The notes under the pieces are model-generated. The model did no database searches, was not told where the DNA came from, and was given only the letters and a program-made list of their open reading frames with translations. Shown in pieces: positions 22,477 to 33,823 of a DNA stretch of 64,000 bases (the first letter of the stretch is position 1; each line of letters begins with the position of its first letter). Position numbers and translations under genes: made by a program. Origin of the DNA: Gonatopus flavifemur. Lineage: Eukaryota > Arthropoda > Insecta > Hymenoptera > Dryinidae. The stretch spans positions 59,636,001-59,700,000 of the forward strand of contig JAFFJZ010000001.1 in assembly GCA_018340375.1 (NCBI GenBank), given 5' to 3'.

Positions 22477-22706
22477 CCCTTGTTGTAAAAAATCCATAGA
22501 ATCTGACGGCATTAAATCTAATGGTATTTAGTCAGGACATTGTGCAAGGTTCAGTGAGATTTGGCAAGGTCAATCAATCAAAATTACATTTAAAAATACA
22601 CTAACCTGATTGAATCTCATTGAAAGTGGTTGAATAGGATTTGGTCAGAACATTGTGCAAGATTCAATCAGATTTGGCGAGAATCAATCGGTTCTTTCAA
22701 CCAGGG
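22477..22706. mobile_element. MITE with CCCTTGTTGTAAAAAATCC ends, AG target
   Basis: The left end CCCTTGTTGTAAAAAATCC and right end GGTTCTTTCAACCAGGG are imperfect inverted repeats. AG lies outside both ends (22475-22476 and 22707-22708). The interior repeats the ACATTGTGCAAGRTTCA and CAGATTTGGC motifs. A second copy, split by a nested insertion, is at 60735-61724. Confidence 0.72.
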
Positions 22707-22709
22707 AGG

Positions 22710-25050
22710 ACAATATTGGAAAAAATTTCACTAAAAATTAGGTCATTTTTTGAGAACTAACCGTCTTTACGTTTTAGAACTGATCGTTTTCTTCCAGAAC
22801 TAACCTTTTGGTAAGAACTGACCCTTATAATATACCCTGATTCTCAATGCAGAACTATTTGCTCCTATAGTGCAATTGAACCGTTCTTCGATAACAATCC
22901 CTACAAACAATGATCAACGGCGTTCCAATGGGCCGCTGATGGCCCTGCAATGCCAGTAAAGAGCCGTCATTGGCCTTTTGAAACACCAGCAGTCGTATTT
23001 GTTGGGATCATACCTCTTTGGCTATAGGAATCTTCAAAACAATATGTAGCACAGACGGTTCTCTGCAAAACCTTTTCTCTTTATAAAAACGATTCATTAA
23101 AATATTGATTAGACTTTTGATATTGAACTTCTTCAGAACATTTGTTACGAAGTACAAAAAACATAAAATATGATTGCTAAATGACAATCATTGACATTAT
23201 TATAGAATGATGGTAGAGTGTTGGAAATTCGTGGCATTTGCTGGATTTTGTTGATGAATTCTTTTACCCGAAAAATGATGTGATGAAAACTGGCGTGTTA
23301 TTGATAGGTTCAAAATTTTTGCAAAATCATAGAATACTTCTGGAGCTGGGGCTATGATTTGGATCAATGTGATTTTGTATAAAATTTCTATCAAGTTTCA
23401 ATTGACATTTAATACAAATTTTATATAAAATCACACTGGAGCACACGATAGTCCCAACCTTGAATAATTCACTAGGAATTGTTACTGTCAAGACTGTCAA
23501 GTATATTTCGATAGAGTCCGGTAGAGTTTTAACCTATACCCGAGCAAAAAATGATTCTTTGATTAAAAGGAATGTTATTCTCCGGAAAACTGATATAGAG
23601 CATCAACATTCGTATTCAAAAAATATCAATTCATTTAAATCGAGTACTCATTTACTGAATATTATTTATCCACGCGCGGATACTCAGTTGCACTGTAGAA
23701 ATACTCTACCAATAGTTAGGCACCTGGCTCCCTCAATTGATTTGCTTAAACTTTTTTCAAGAATTATTCCAATTTTGCGAAGGTTCATATTCCCTGTTTC
23801 AATCATTTGATCTCAATAAAATTCAGACTACGCCTCAGTGATGATCCCGCAATGGTCCCATATGAATTTGAAATCAATCGATTGAGAAATCAAGCATGCG
23901 TTGAAAAAACCCCAGGAAAAACTCATCAGAGGAGAGTGAGATAATTGGAAACACATGAGCAAGATCGCAAAAAACACAAAGAAATCCCTTCAATGTGGAA
24001 TGTCTTCGCATCACAAATTGAAGGTTGATTAACAAACTTCAAGTCTGATCGAAACTTGAATAAAAACTCTTTAAATTGAATTAAGATATGAAAAGAAATG
24101 AGAATCTTCGACGTTCGAATTCACCTGAATGTCGTGGGGTAATCACAAATAGTCTTCCAAACTATTGATAGGCTTGACGAGAGGGGGGGGGCCTGTCAGG
24201 GTGTTCCCTCCCGGGCCCGGATTTTTCCCAAGTACTTTATCTCCTTTCATTTTCGTCAAACGTTTCCCAACTCAAATGAAACGGAAGATATATGATGAGG
24301 TATATATTTCTGATTTTGAAATCAAGAAAGTTTGTATTATGCCTTTGTGAGAATAAAGTTTTTCAACCCTTTTTCAACCCAATTTCAAGAAAATTGGGGC
24401 CCGTAAGTCGCTTCCTGACTATCAATAATGTGTTTCCGCAGCATTTGAAGTAGCGATTATCGATGCAGCATGTGTAATAATCACTATGATGATACCATAA
24501 AATAAACAAGATCTCAAGGTGTAAAATTTCACTCAAATACAAATCAGCATACGATATCCCTTCTTTACAGGATTTCCTATTTTGATTCATGATTCGATGT
24601 ACAAAGAAGTCAACATGGACGATAATACAATTGATATGTAATGATAATTCAAGATGAAAAATATCAGAATATATAGTGTTATCAAGCGATCCCATTTGTT
24701 TCATTGGACTCGTTCGTGATTACCCCACATTATCAACCACAAAAACAAATGACATAAAACAGAACGAAGGGTTACAGTTGGAATGGGAATTGAGAAATGG
24801 AATCCGTACTGATGTGACTTTCTTAAACCACGTATTGAGTTTAATTCAAATCAAAACTTCCAAAAATATACTGGTCTTTTAATACACCGAAGTTACATCG
24901 AACTCATCAAAATATTTTATCAGTTCTCACCTTCAAAGCCGAATTTCTTCCCCACTTTGAATCAAATGAAAATATCTTACATGCAAAAGCACATAGAGCT
25001 ATGACAGCACGGAAATATGAAGCGATGATGATGTTCCGTTTCACCCCACC
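22710..25050. other. AT-rich stretch, one GC-rich repeat-like patch
   Basis: Around 24175-24235, a G-run is followed by CCTCCCGGGCCCGGATTTTT. Near 24395 ATTGGGGCCCG occurs. These may be ends of an unrecognised transposon. The 116-codon frame at 23460-23810 starts at TTG and has no recognisable domain. Nothing else is supported. Confidence 0.35.
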
Positions 25051-25054
25051 CTCT

Positions 25055-25185
25055 TTTAGATCTCATCAGATCTAAGTAGATCTGATTTTTGGTTCACGGA
25101 ATCAGACTGGATCTATTCATATCTCAGGCAAACTGACTGGATCTTGACAAATCTGGTTAGATCTGTGTAAATTTCGTTGGGTCTG
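25055..25185. repeat. AGATCT-word block
   Basis: TTTAGATCTCATCAGATCTA and diverged GACTGGATCT words resemble the units of the 13863 element. It directly precedes the palindrome at 25211, as the AGATCT remnant precedes the TTAA element at 16668. Confidence 0.6.
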
Positions 25186-25210
25186 AATTGAATATTACAT
25201 TTGATATGAA

Positions 25211-25916
25211 GGGATTATATCCTCCTTATTCTCTAAAAAAAAAAGCTTTTTTCAATAATTTTTTTGAGCATTTCGTTATGATAATCATGAACAACCAATA
25301 CACCAATCGATTAAGCAACTCTTCAGGAGTGAGAGAAACTTTTTTTGTTGAAAATTTTTTGCAAAATGGCGGCTGCAGGAGCGTTTTGCTGGAAACTATG
25401 GTTTGAAAACGGCAAGCAGCAGAACTCGAAGAGTTTCCATCCGATCGACTTGAGAATTGAACTGTAACTTCATCGTGTGATCATCTAGTGAAGTACACAA
25501 GATCATAATTTTAAGAATTTTTTTCGCAAACCGGCGAGACCTTGAACAAAAAATTCGAATTTTCAAAAAAAAAAATCGACTTCGATTGTTCATTAAAAAA
25601 ATTCTCTTGATCAATCATGAAAATCGTGTGTACTTCACTAGATAATTACACGATGAAGTTATAGTTCAATTTTCAAGTCGATCGGATGAAAACTCTCCGA
25701 GTTCTGCTGCTTACCGATTTCAAACCATATTTTCCTGCAAAACGCTCCTACAGCCGCCATTTTGTGAAAAATCTTCAATAAAAAAAGTTTTTCTTACTCC
25801 TGAAGAGTGGCTCAATCGATTGCTGTATTGTCTTGTTCATGATTATCATGAAGGAATGCTAAAAAAAATTATTGAAAAAAGCTTTTGTTTTCAGAGAATA
25901 AGGGGGATATAACCCC
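25211..25916. mobile_element. 706-bp near-palindrome with GGGATTATATCC ends
   Basis: The left half (GGGATTATATCCTCCTTATT) and right half (ending AATAAGGGGGATATAACCCC) are inverted copies along nearly their full length. They include GCGGCTGCAGGAGCGTTTTG / CAAAACGCTCCTACAGCCGC and GATCATCTAGTGAAGTACAC. A central spacer of about 100 bp is AT-rich. TTAA follows the right end; the left flank is degenerate. End sequence and the GCCGCCATTTTG motif link it to the 16668 family. It has no coding capacity. Confidence 0.85.
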
Positions 25917-26016
25917 TTAATGAGCAATTGGCTCTTCAATCATTAAACATTTTGTGATGTTGTCCTACATTCAACATAATAATAATTTGATGTAATAATA
26001 ATGTCAATACTCAAGT

Positions 26017-26105
26017 AGAAAAATTTTCAAAATTATATATAATTTGTATTTAATTATACACAACTTATATATAAACTATATTAAATTGTCGATCAATGAT
26101 TGATT
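26017..26105. mobile_element. AT-rich MITE fragment (AAAATTATATATAATTT core)
   Basis: GAAAAATTTTC is followed by AAAATTATATATAATTTGT, as in the elements at 21867, 31926 and 57680. The right boundary was not found. Confidence 0.4.
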
Positions 26106-26232
26106 TCCACGATGTTTCTATTCGAGTACAGCCAGGACATAATTGTTACATCAAATTGCCATGCTAACTGTGTACATTCCTCGTTGCGAACACTTCAGTG
26201 TAACAGAATCTGGAGAAATCTTGAGAATCAAT

Positions 26233-26355
26233 TATAATTTCCATAGATTTATATATAAATTTTATTGAATTATATAGAAATTATATATAATTTCCATAGA
26301 TTTATATATAAATTTTATTGAATTATATAGAAATTATATATAATTTCCAAATCCC
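26233..26355. repeat. 53-bp tandem duplication, about 2.2 copies
   Basis: ATAATTTCCATAGATTTATA recurs exactly 53 bp later, and ATATAATTTCC starts a third partial unit. The units are nearly identical, so the duplication is recent. The units are AT-palindromic (TATATAAATTTTATTGAATT). Confidence 0.85.
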
Positions 26356-26359
26356 CTTC

Positions 26360-27590
26360 CCATGTGTACTTCGCAGTGTATGAATTCAATGAACGTTCTC
26401 AACCGGATATTAGAATGAATCGAATTAGAGTGCCAAATTCAAACTGTGATATATCCACGAAAATCGATATTGAGGAAACGTCATTGAAGTATCTTATTCA
26501 AGCCTGTATTTAATGTTCGTAATTTGCTTAGAAGGAGGGAGATAAAAATGCGAACAATTTCAAATATCTTTATGAATTTAATGTACGGCGATGTGCCTCA
26601 AACCGAAAAATATCTACGATCGATCTTTTTATATGCCACAATCAAAGTCCATTCGATATTTGATTATTGCTATGATATAATCGAAGGGAAAAGTCATTTG
26701 CACTAACAAATTTATTTCATAGATGATATTACCCTCTCAGTAAATAATTTTATATTAATAATTTGAATCCTTCCACAGGATATATTGAAAAAATTCAAAA
26801 GATTCCTACTAAACGAACATAATTTCAATAAAATTTAATTGATGCTCACTACGTTTGAATCGACATTTTGTACGTTGAACGCGAAAGGATTGAATGGCTT
26901 AACCAAAATCATAACACACATAAATATCCTGAGAAGATTTCCATACATCTCAAAGAAATATTTTCAAGAAACATTTTTATAACGTTGCATAATCAATTTA
27001 TCAATATTCTTTGAAATCTTTTTTACAATGTCCTAAAAAAATTTCTTGGATATGTTTATTGAGTTTGAATACAGTGTAAAATGAAATACATTTTTATACC
27101 AATGATATAAAAAAAGCATCTGAATCACAGGACTTTTGATATACCTATGATACGGAAATTATGTATAAAACTATATGATGTAACTGGTACGTGTTTGAAG
27201 CGGCCTGCATATAACTGGCCTATGTTCTAACAGGGTAGATACAAATGAATGCTGTCATTTGTTGCATGTAGAACGATGTGGATGGATCTGTAGTCTACAC
27301 CCAGCCAGTTCAAGATTGAGGAAGAGATCTGTGAGTTTGGAATAGTTATTCGAAGCGCCAGAGATAAGTCGGACCCAACCTGTGTAAAAATGATAAGTAT
27401 TGCATTGAGTCATGGTGATCAATGTAACCCGATGATATACTTTCCATTTTTATAAGGGAAGAGACAACGAGGAGAAACATAATTCTGCAAATTCTGTATC
27501 AAAAGAGTGCATTATCAATCATCGGCGTTGCTGACAAGAGGAACTTTTGAAAAACAAAACACACAAAAACCAAGGATCTGACAAGAGCAC
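26360..27590. other. AT-rich stretch, nothing recognised
   Basis: No repeat family or coding evidence was seen. The short frame at 26524-26706 has no recognised domain. Confidence 0.4.
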
Positions 27591-27594
27591 TCGG

Positions 27595-27910
27595 CGAAGA
27601 CATGCAGAATGAAGGAAGAAATAGAATTCTGCGGAACGTGGCTTCGACTACCACGCCGTCTAGATTATAACGTGAAACTGTTTTACAAAGAGAGGCGGAG
27701 TTCTCTGACGTACAGCCTTCTTCTCCTCTCACGCTCCTCCCATAAGCACGCCGAAGCTTCCAACTGTAATGCAGTGAGCGCCTATGGAATATCTCTTGGA
27801 AGAGGGTATTTTTGTCCCGTTGTGCTGCGATCTGCCGGTGGATTGGGCAAATGTTGTTCTTTCGTATCTACTCAGCCGCGAGAAGCCAAGGATAACGGAC
27901 CTTAGACATC
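27595..27910. other. GC/CpG-richer island
   Basis: There is a composition shift, with frames open on both strands (27609-27905 plus; 27499-27732 and 27729-27935 minus). No domain and no splice-flanked frame was seen. It may be a regulatory island or an unrecognised exon. Confidence 0.3.
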
Positions 27911-28091
27911 TTTCTTTTGTGCCCGTGAAAACCAACTCACATTCTTCTTCATCTTCAGAATGACTTGCTGGTTTATTAGGTTAGTTCTATATTTTTTATC
28001 GATATTATATTTTCCATGCACATCACAATCATTCATATATATATATCATCACCAACTTCAACGAGCATGTCCATCATGTATGGATATTATA

Positions 28092-28288
28092 CACCGAGAG
28101 AAAAAGCATGCTCTAAACGCTAGGGAGCACTTCACACTTCTAAGGCGTTCAACGCATGAGCCCATGCTTTTTGAGTATTTGTCCCATGCCTTCTAAGCAA
28201 ATTGCCATGCTTTAAAAGCACGTTATAACAACAGCGTTAGGAGCGCGAAGGGCGCCCTTGCGTTCAGAGCATGCTTTTTCTCTCGGTG
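28092..28288. mobile_element. CACCG-ended MITE, GCATGCTTT-word family
   Basis: The ends CACCGAGAGAAAAAGCATGC and their inverted copy agree for about 28 bp. TA flanks both sides (28090-28091 and 28289-28290). The interior iterates CATGCTTTNNAAGC-like words. The ends are a variant of the CACGGAGAAAAA type. Confidence 0.88.
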
Positions 28289-28463
28289 TAGAAAGTTCCA
28301 AGTTTGTGGAACTATTGGAAATAAATCTCAATCATTTCTCTAATTTTGGGTTGAGTATTTTGTTTGAATATTATTATAATTTTTACTCATATTCACAGGT
28401 GGTGTACCACAGAAAAAGGAAAACGAACATAATGGGTCCACAGAATGATTGTGATGAAAGAAC

Positions 28464-28599
28464 CAGAGCCGGATTTAGAAATTCTGTTTCCCTTCCCAAC
28501 GCACGTGTAACAAAGGATGAGTGATAGGCGGCAGCCTAGTGTTTATCCTTCGTTACACGCTGGTTGAAGAGGGAAACGAAATTTCAAAATCCAGCGCTG
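28464..28599. mobile_element. hAT-type MITE with perfect 8-bp target duplication
   Basis: GAAAGAAC occurs exactly before (28456-28463) and after (28600-28607) a 136-bp segment. The ends are CAGAGCCGGATTTAG and the inverted CAGCGCTGGATTTTG. The two arms are complementary for about 60 bp (GTTTCCCT, GTGTAACRAAGGAT), so the element folds back on itself. An 8-bp duplication and CAG-type ends fit the hAT superfamily. Confidence 0.92.
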
Positions 28600-28824
28600 G
28601 AAAGAACTTGTCACACATTTTGGAAAATTCATAGCTTAGAAAGAAATCTTGGAAGAAACCCTGTTTGAAATTCAAACTTTCTCAGATTTTTCAATTCTAG
28701 AACGTTAATTTCCCCTGGTAAGAGGAAACGAGAAATATCGACTGGGAGAGTCCAGAACTGAATGGAAAAGATAGTTTGTGATCCTTTCAATCTGTTTCTA
28801 TCGTTTATATTTGTAAGAAAAGTC

Positions 28825-29190
28825 ATGAACGAAGAAAAACAATTCACTATCATTGGAAAGTCTGATTCCGCTATGTATCTCTTACCAGGACAGCGAATTT
28901 TTCACTGTCACCGCTATCTGTTTGCTTTGGCAGCCATTTCATTTGTGACGACAGGGAACTTTCAACCGTCACAGCAAAGAAATTCAACTACTACAACTAA
29001 GTTCGATTGTTTTATTATATTCAATACTTGAAACTGTATTTACAAATAATTCGCAGAAGTGGTGGTTTCGATAGCTGAGCTATTCTCTGAGATAGCGAAT
29101 TATTCACTAAGCCAGCAAAAAATTCATTATTTCAGCAAAACTGGCACAGCAAAATGAGATTTTGCTGGTACAGCCAATTCCTTCCTTCCT
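28825..29190. mobile_element. GCTG/CAGC-word element
   Basis: It contains many degenerate words such as TTTGCTTTGGCAGCC, TTTGCTGGTACAGCC and CACTAAGCCAGCAAAAAATTC. It starts near GAACGAAGAAAAACAATTC, which resembles a worn CACGGAGAAAAA end. Boundaries are approximate. Relatives are at 12690/14800 and 30073. Confidence 0.55.
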
Positions 29191-30060
29191 GTATTTTGGT
29201 GATTAACTCCTCAGTGCCAATGTTAAAATACTGTCATGGAAGGACGTTTTATATTGCCAAATTAGAAATCATTTGAAGATAAAGTACTTGTAAAACGCAA
29301 CAACGTAACTAAGTGGGACGCTGGATTGAAAATTAGGAATAACATCAGTGATTGAAATCAGATGGAAATAACGATGTACTCCTCTCCGGGAGATAATTGC
29401 AGCACACAAAGAAGAATAGTGGAACTTCACGACGAGATCGGATACCAGAAATCCCACCGAATGATTGAGCCAATTCGATATTGATTGAAATAAACAAACA
29501 TCAATTCACTCTGACCAATATTCTGTTGACTCAAACGTGCGAGAATATTTGCCTTAGAGCAGAGCCTTAAATTCTATCCCTAATTTCCCATTGATGTTCA
29601 ATAGATCCATTCTAATGGATTTTTCAAACAACCGTCAGCAATAATATTTCCCTACCGATGATACAAGACTTTATCAACAATGGTATGTCATCATACTCTT
29701 TATACCCGTGATTCAGCCCATTTTTCTCATTATTTTGTGCTTATTTATCAGAATTTCCCTGAGCTGCACGTTTTCTCCGAAGAAATAGGCTGCTATGTTT
29801 GGTAGATATCATCCAAAACACATGACAATACGTGGCTCCATTTCGAAATCTCAAACCCAATGAAAGGTAAGAAAAAAATCAAATACTCCAACGAGTTCCC
29901 AAACACAATCATGCGTAGAACTCTTTTGAAAACGTTCGTAGAAGAAGGAAATGTTTTATCATCAACCATTGTAATCACAACCTCGTGAATTTTATGTAAG
30001 AAAAGACCAAGCATGCTACATTGCGGGTAAATTGCCTATTCAAAAAAGTTACCCTGAATT
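29191..30060. other. non-coding stretch, nothing recognised
   Basis: No repeat family or coding evidence was seen. Confidence 0.4.
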
Positions 30061-30072
30061 CAAAACATTTCA

Positions 30073-30263
30073 CATGGAGAGAAAAAATTCAATGACAATG
30101 GAATCGGGTTTAGCTGAACATCTTTTGCTGCAACAGCAATCTGTTTGCCATCACAGTAACTTTGTTAGCTGTGACAGTAAAAAACGTCAACTCCCACCGA
30201 GGCTGAATAATTAGCTGATGTAGCAAATCATTTGTTGTCCCAACGAATTTCAATCTTTTCGTG
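30073..30263. mobile_element. GCTG/CAGC-word element, short copy
   Basis: The left end CATGGAGAGAAAAAATTC and right end AATTTCAATCTTTTCGTG are degenerate versions of the CACGGAGAAAAA inverted repeat. Between them lie TTAGCTG, GCTGCAACAGC and TTAGCTGTGACAGT words. Confidence 0.55.
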
Positions 30264-30463
30264 TTATTATGTTTGAAAAATCATAATTTCAATTCGAAAT
30301 GCGAGGGAACGATTGAAAACTTGATAATTCCATCATTGTTAATCACTTCTTTCAGTTGGAAACTGAATCCATAAAATGCGTTGCATTCAATCTCCTATTC
30401 ATAGTAATAAATTTCCTCCCATTGACTGAGACGGAGCCTCGCTGATTTACTACTGTGCCATCT

Positions 30464-30535
30464 TAATCCATCAGTCACTTTACGCGAAATTAAGCGTAAT
30501 CTCGATGCAAGTAGCATCAAGTGTGCGATGGATTA
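30464..30535. other. three-way-junction RNA-like structure
   Basis: The outer stem TAATCCATC pairs exactly with GATGGATTA. Next CACT pairs with AGTG. Inside are two hairpins: TTACGC / GCGTAA with an 8-nt loop, and GATGC / GCATC with a 5-nt loop. This gives 24 perfect pairs in 72 nt, and the outer stem can extend by a wobble and a C-G pair. It is not a tRNA: the arm lengths and conserved loop bases are wrong. It could be a structured ncRNA or a relic of an inverted-repeat element. Confidence 0.4.
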
Positions 30536-30539
30536 GGCA

Positions 30540-31900
30540 TGCAATGATACCATTATTCAAGTTACCTATGTAACTAATACTCACGTGAAATGAAAGAGAA
30601 TTCGTAAAATTTCCTCTCATTTTTCTTCTAACAAAGAAAAAGTTCCACAGTATCCTCTGATACCTCCAATATCATTCAACGTTATCAAAATCTACGATGG
30701 ATGAAGAACAAGAACGACAGGATACAAGGTTAACACGTTCAAACACGATTCCATAGATTCACGAATCAGAAAATGAAATTAATCGGTAGGAGATCAGAGT
30801 AGAAATGGAAGTATGATGGATTGATGATGGATGCCTATCAATGTTCTTGGGACATGAATCGTATGTATTAGAGACGCGTTATACCGGCAATGAAAAATAG
30901 GTTACCTTTTAGTAAATCGTTTTAGAGCTATGTAGCCGGAGGGAATGAAGATCAATAAAACAGAATGCGAGTGAGAAAGGGAAAGAGAAAAAGAGAGGAA
31001 AAAGAAGGAGAAAGAACGATTTGAGGGTGGCTCCGTTTTCACGACGCCGAGAAAGGTGGAAAAGCAGGGGTGGGGAGGAGGTGGCCAGACAAGGATAGAA
31101 TCGTATGGAATAAAATGAGGGGTTAAGGAGAAAAAGTGATACGGTAGGGGTGGTCGTCGCATCATTTTATTCGATTTGAATGAAACTTGTATCAACAGTT
31201 TGAAATCGCTGAATTCAATTAGATTAAGCTCTTAATAAATGAAATACGATTGATTAAATCGAATAATCGTCATGATCGGATGTAAGGGAAATCTTCTCTC
31301 AATGAGGATTGTTCGCTGTTGGAAGGAATCAATGGAATTGGGATTGGCTGTTCTGTAAATTTAAAGAGATAGTATTGATTCTCTCCTTGCATATATTTGA
31401 GAATTACATGTAACTATGCGGTATAACGGAAATCACAAATTCATTTGAACTCCAGATTGTGAATTGGTTGATTCACTATAGAAAACATAAGTTTAAACTC
31501 CCTGGCGTCATATCAAGGAAATTTCACTGAAATGTGATGATGACTCGGAACGACAGTAATATGATCTACACTAACTTGTACATTCGAATTTGCATGGAAA
31601 ATAAACAAGATTTCACAAACATATTACCAAATCGATGAAACATTGATAGAATTAAGCGGAACGTATATGTAATACCCAATATTTCAAAGCTCAATTCAGT
31701 ACCTCGACAGAGCCGGATCTGAGGAAGAGCAAAAGGGGGTTCGTGCCCCAAGCGCTGAGGAAAAGGAAGCCCTCTTGCTACAATTTGCAAAATCAGACAT
31801 TCACATCCTGATGAACTAAATCCTTATTTATTGCACAGATGATGGTTGAATATTGAATAACCTGATAGGGTTGCATTTTTCTTTCGATTATATTAAAGAA
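30540..31900. other. non-coding stretch with partial hAT-like end
   Basis: At 31708 CAGAGCCGGATCTGAGG resembles the left end of the hAT MITE at 28464, but no matching right end or 8-bp duplication was found. The rest is unremarkable. 30950-31030 is purine-rich. Confidence 0.35.
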
Positions 31901-31913
31901 CAATCCATTCAGG

Positions 31914-32005
31914 GAGGGAAAATTTTCACAATTATATATAGTTTGTATGTAATTTAATATACTTCATGTATCATTTTTATGGAATTATATATAAATTATA
32001 TAGGG
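31914..32005. mobile_element. AT-rich MITE copy
   Basis: GGAAAATTTTC precedes ACAATTATATATAGTTTGTA, and the segment ends in ATTATATATAAATTATATAG. It belongs with 21867, 26017, 57680 and 58940 by core sequence. Confidence 0.45.
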
Positions 32006-32499
32006 AAGCGTCATGATTGAGTTGTGCCATCGTTAACAAATTTCCTAAATCTAGCACCGTACACTGGATGTTCACAATTCTCAACTGCACAGTACAGCTC
32101 AGTCGGTATGGATTCATTACACAAGTTCAACTTTCCACAAAGATAAAGAATTGTTTTTATAAATGTTTCGCATCTAGAATTGAAGAAATTAAACATCGTT
32201 TCGAACATTCAGATTCCTTGGGAATCAATTTGATGTCCCTAGATCCCTGAAACCTTTATAAATCCATTCACAAAATGTTCTTATGACTCCGGATACCTAG
32301 AAAACGATAAAATCCTTTTAATGTTTTCTCTATACTCTGAAAGATCAACGACCCGGTTGAAATATTCATGGGTGCGGTGACTGAATCTGGTTAGAATCTG
32401 GTTTTGATTACCACGAAATGTAGTTGAGAAGACCAGATGAAAAGTTGGAAGCCAAAATTAACTACATATTCTGGTTATTATTCTGAGAAAAGCACTCCC

Positions 32500-32866
32500 C
32501 AGGTGGGAATTAACAAATGGCCCAAGCTTGTCCCGATCTTGGCCCAATCATGACTTATATTGGGCCAGAATCCATGAGAAAAAATTACCCAAGCTTAGTG
32601 AAAGCAATGCCTGAATGCAATGCCCAGCATGGCCCAATGATGTCTCATGATATATGTATTATGAGTATTTTGGAGCTTGGCTCATACGATTAAACCGGAC
32701 CTGACCCAAGTTGTGTATATTGACTTTTGCCATGCTTCAACCTGATTCTTCAAACATACTTCTTGGAGAAAAAAATGACGTCATTTTTCAACCTGCTCAA
32801 AATTTCCCATAGAAAACGATAAGATTTTTAGCGGGGATATCGGTACAACTCTGTAAAAATCACAAA
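32500..32866. repeat. iterated-word element (TTGGCCCAA words)
   Basis: CCCAAGCTTGTCCCGATC, TTGGCCCAATCATGAC, ATATTGGGCCAGAA and ATGGCCCAATGATG are degenerate units. The block runs directly into the 121-bp tandem array, which uses the same vocabulary. Confidence 0.55.
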
Positions 32867-33347
32867 CATGGAGATGTGGCATAGGTTCGCAAATAAACAT
32901 TGGTTGTACATTGGCCCAATATTGGTTCACCATGCTTGACAGTTTGATGTTTTGACAAGCTTCAACCACTTGTTGTAATGACATTCCCTACGAAACGTGG
33001 TATAGATTCTCAAATAACAAATAGTGTAATATTGGGCCGATATTGGTTCGCCATGCTTGGCAGCTCAATGTTTTGTCAATCTTGAACCACTTGTTGTATA
33101 AGCATTCCTTATGAAACATGGTGCGGGTTCTCAAATAACAAACGGTTTTATATTGGGTTGATATTGGTTCACCATGTTTGGCAGCCCAATATTTTGCCAA
33201 GCTTGCACCAGTTGGCATATTGGTATTTCCTATAAAACCCGGTATGGTATCTAGAATTAACAACGGTTCAATATTGGTTCACTATGCTTGGCAGCCCAGT
33301 ATTTTGCCAAGCATGGGCCAGTTGTCAATACTGGCATTTCCTACCTT
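32867..33347. repeat. 121-bp tandem array, four units
   Basis: Units start at 32867, 32996, 33117 and 33238, so the last steps are exactly 121 bp. Each carries a CTCAAATAACAA-like segment, ATATTGGTTCACCATGCTTGG, a TTTTGCCAAGCTT-like segment and CATTTCCTA. Open frames in both directions are the periodic translation of the repeat. Its relation to the TTGGCCCAA words suggests expansion from inside that element. Confidence 0.88.
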
Positions 33348-33611
33348 GGCCCTGTCAAACTGAAAATCCAGTCAATTTTGGCTCCAAACATTATATCTGG
33401 CCATTACAATAACATTTTGTGGCAATTACGAACATTTTCTGGTCATCAAAACCAGGTTGAAAATCATTGTGACCATGAATATTTTAACTGACTCTTATTT
33501 CAATATTTATTATCATGTGAAATGTTTATGAATTCTGCTTTCACATCTCCTCTTCATTCGAATCTTCTGATGATATCCGTGATGGAACATTTTTAAGACA
33601 AAATTCCGAGA

Positions 33612-33760
33612 ACAAACCGTGGTAAAAAAACCGGATAGAAACCGAAAAGTAGGGAATGGACATTTATCCGGCTTCATTCGAGTTCCACATGGATAAATTT
33701 TCAGGCATAGGTTTTTTATGCGGGTCTATCCGGGTCCTATCTGAAAAAGTCAAGACTCTT
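33612..33760. repeat. iterated-word block (TATCCGG)
   Basis: AACCGGATAGAAACCG, TTTATCCGGCTTC and CTATCCGGGTCCTATC words are repeated with variation. It lies just upstream of the CCCTAATAG-ended element. Confidence 0.4.
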
Positions 33761-33823
33761 ACGAGATGGTTATAATAAATACCTTTGTAAGTACTTTTCC
33801 GTCATTCCGGAGATCCGCTGATA

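Noticed and set aside
23460..23810. 116-codon plus-strand ORF
   Set aside because: It starts at TTG, has no domain or codon bias, and lies in AT-rich DNA where such lengths arise by chance across 64 kb.
24175..24240. G-run and CCCGGGCCCGGATTTTT patch as a hAT or LINE end
   Set aside because: No inverted partner, target duplication or poly-A tail could be found.
32988..33263. 91-codon minus-strand ORF with internally repeated peptide
   Set aside because: The repetition follows the 121-bp tandem array, which is not a multiple of three, so the reading frame is incidental.
32867..33347. Regularly spaced repeats considered as a CRISPR array
   Set aside because: The 121-bp units are repeated throughout with no unique spacers, and the genome is eukaryotic.
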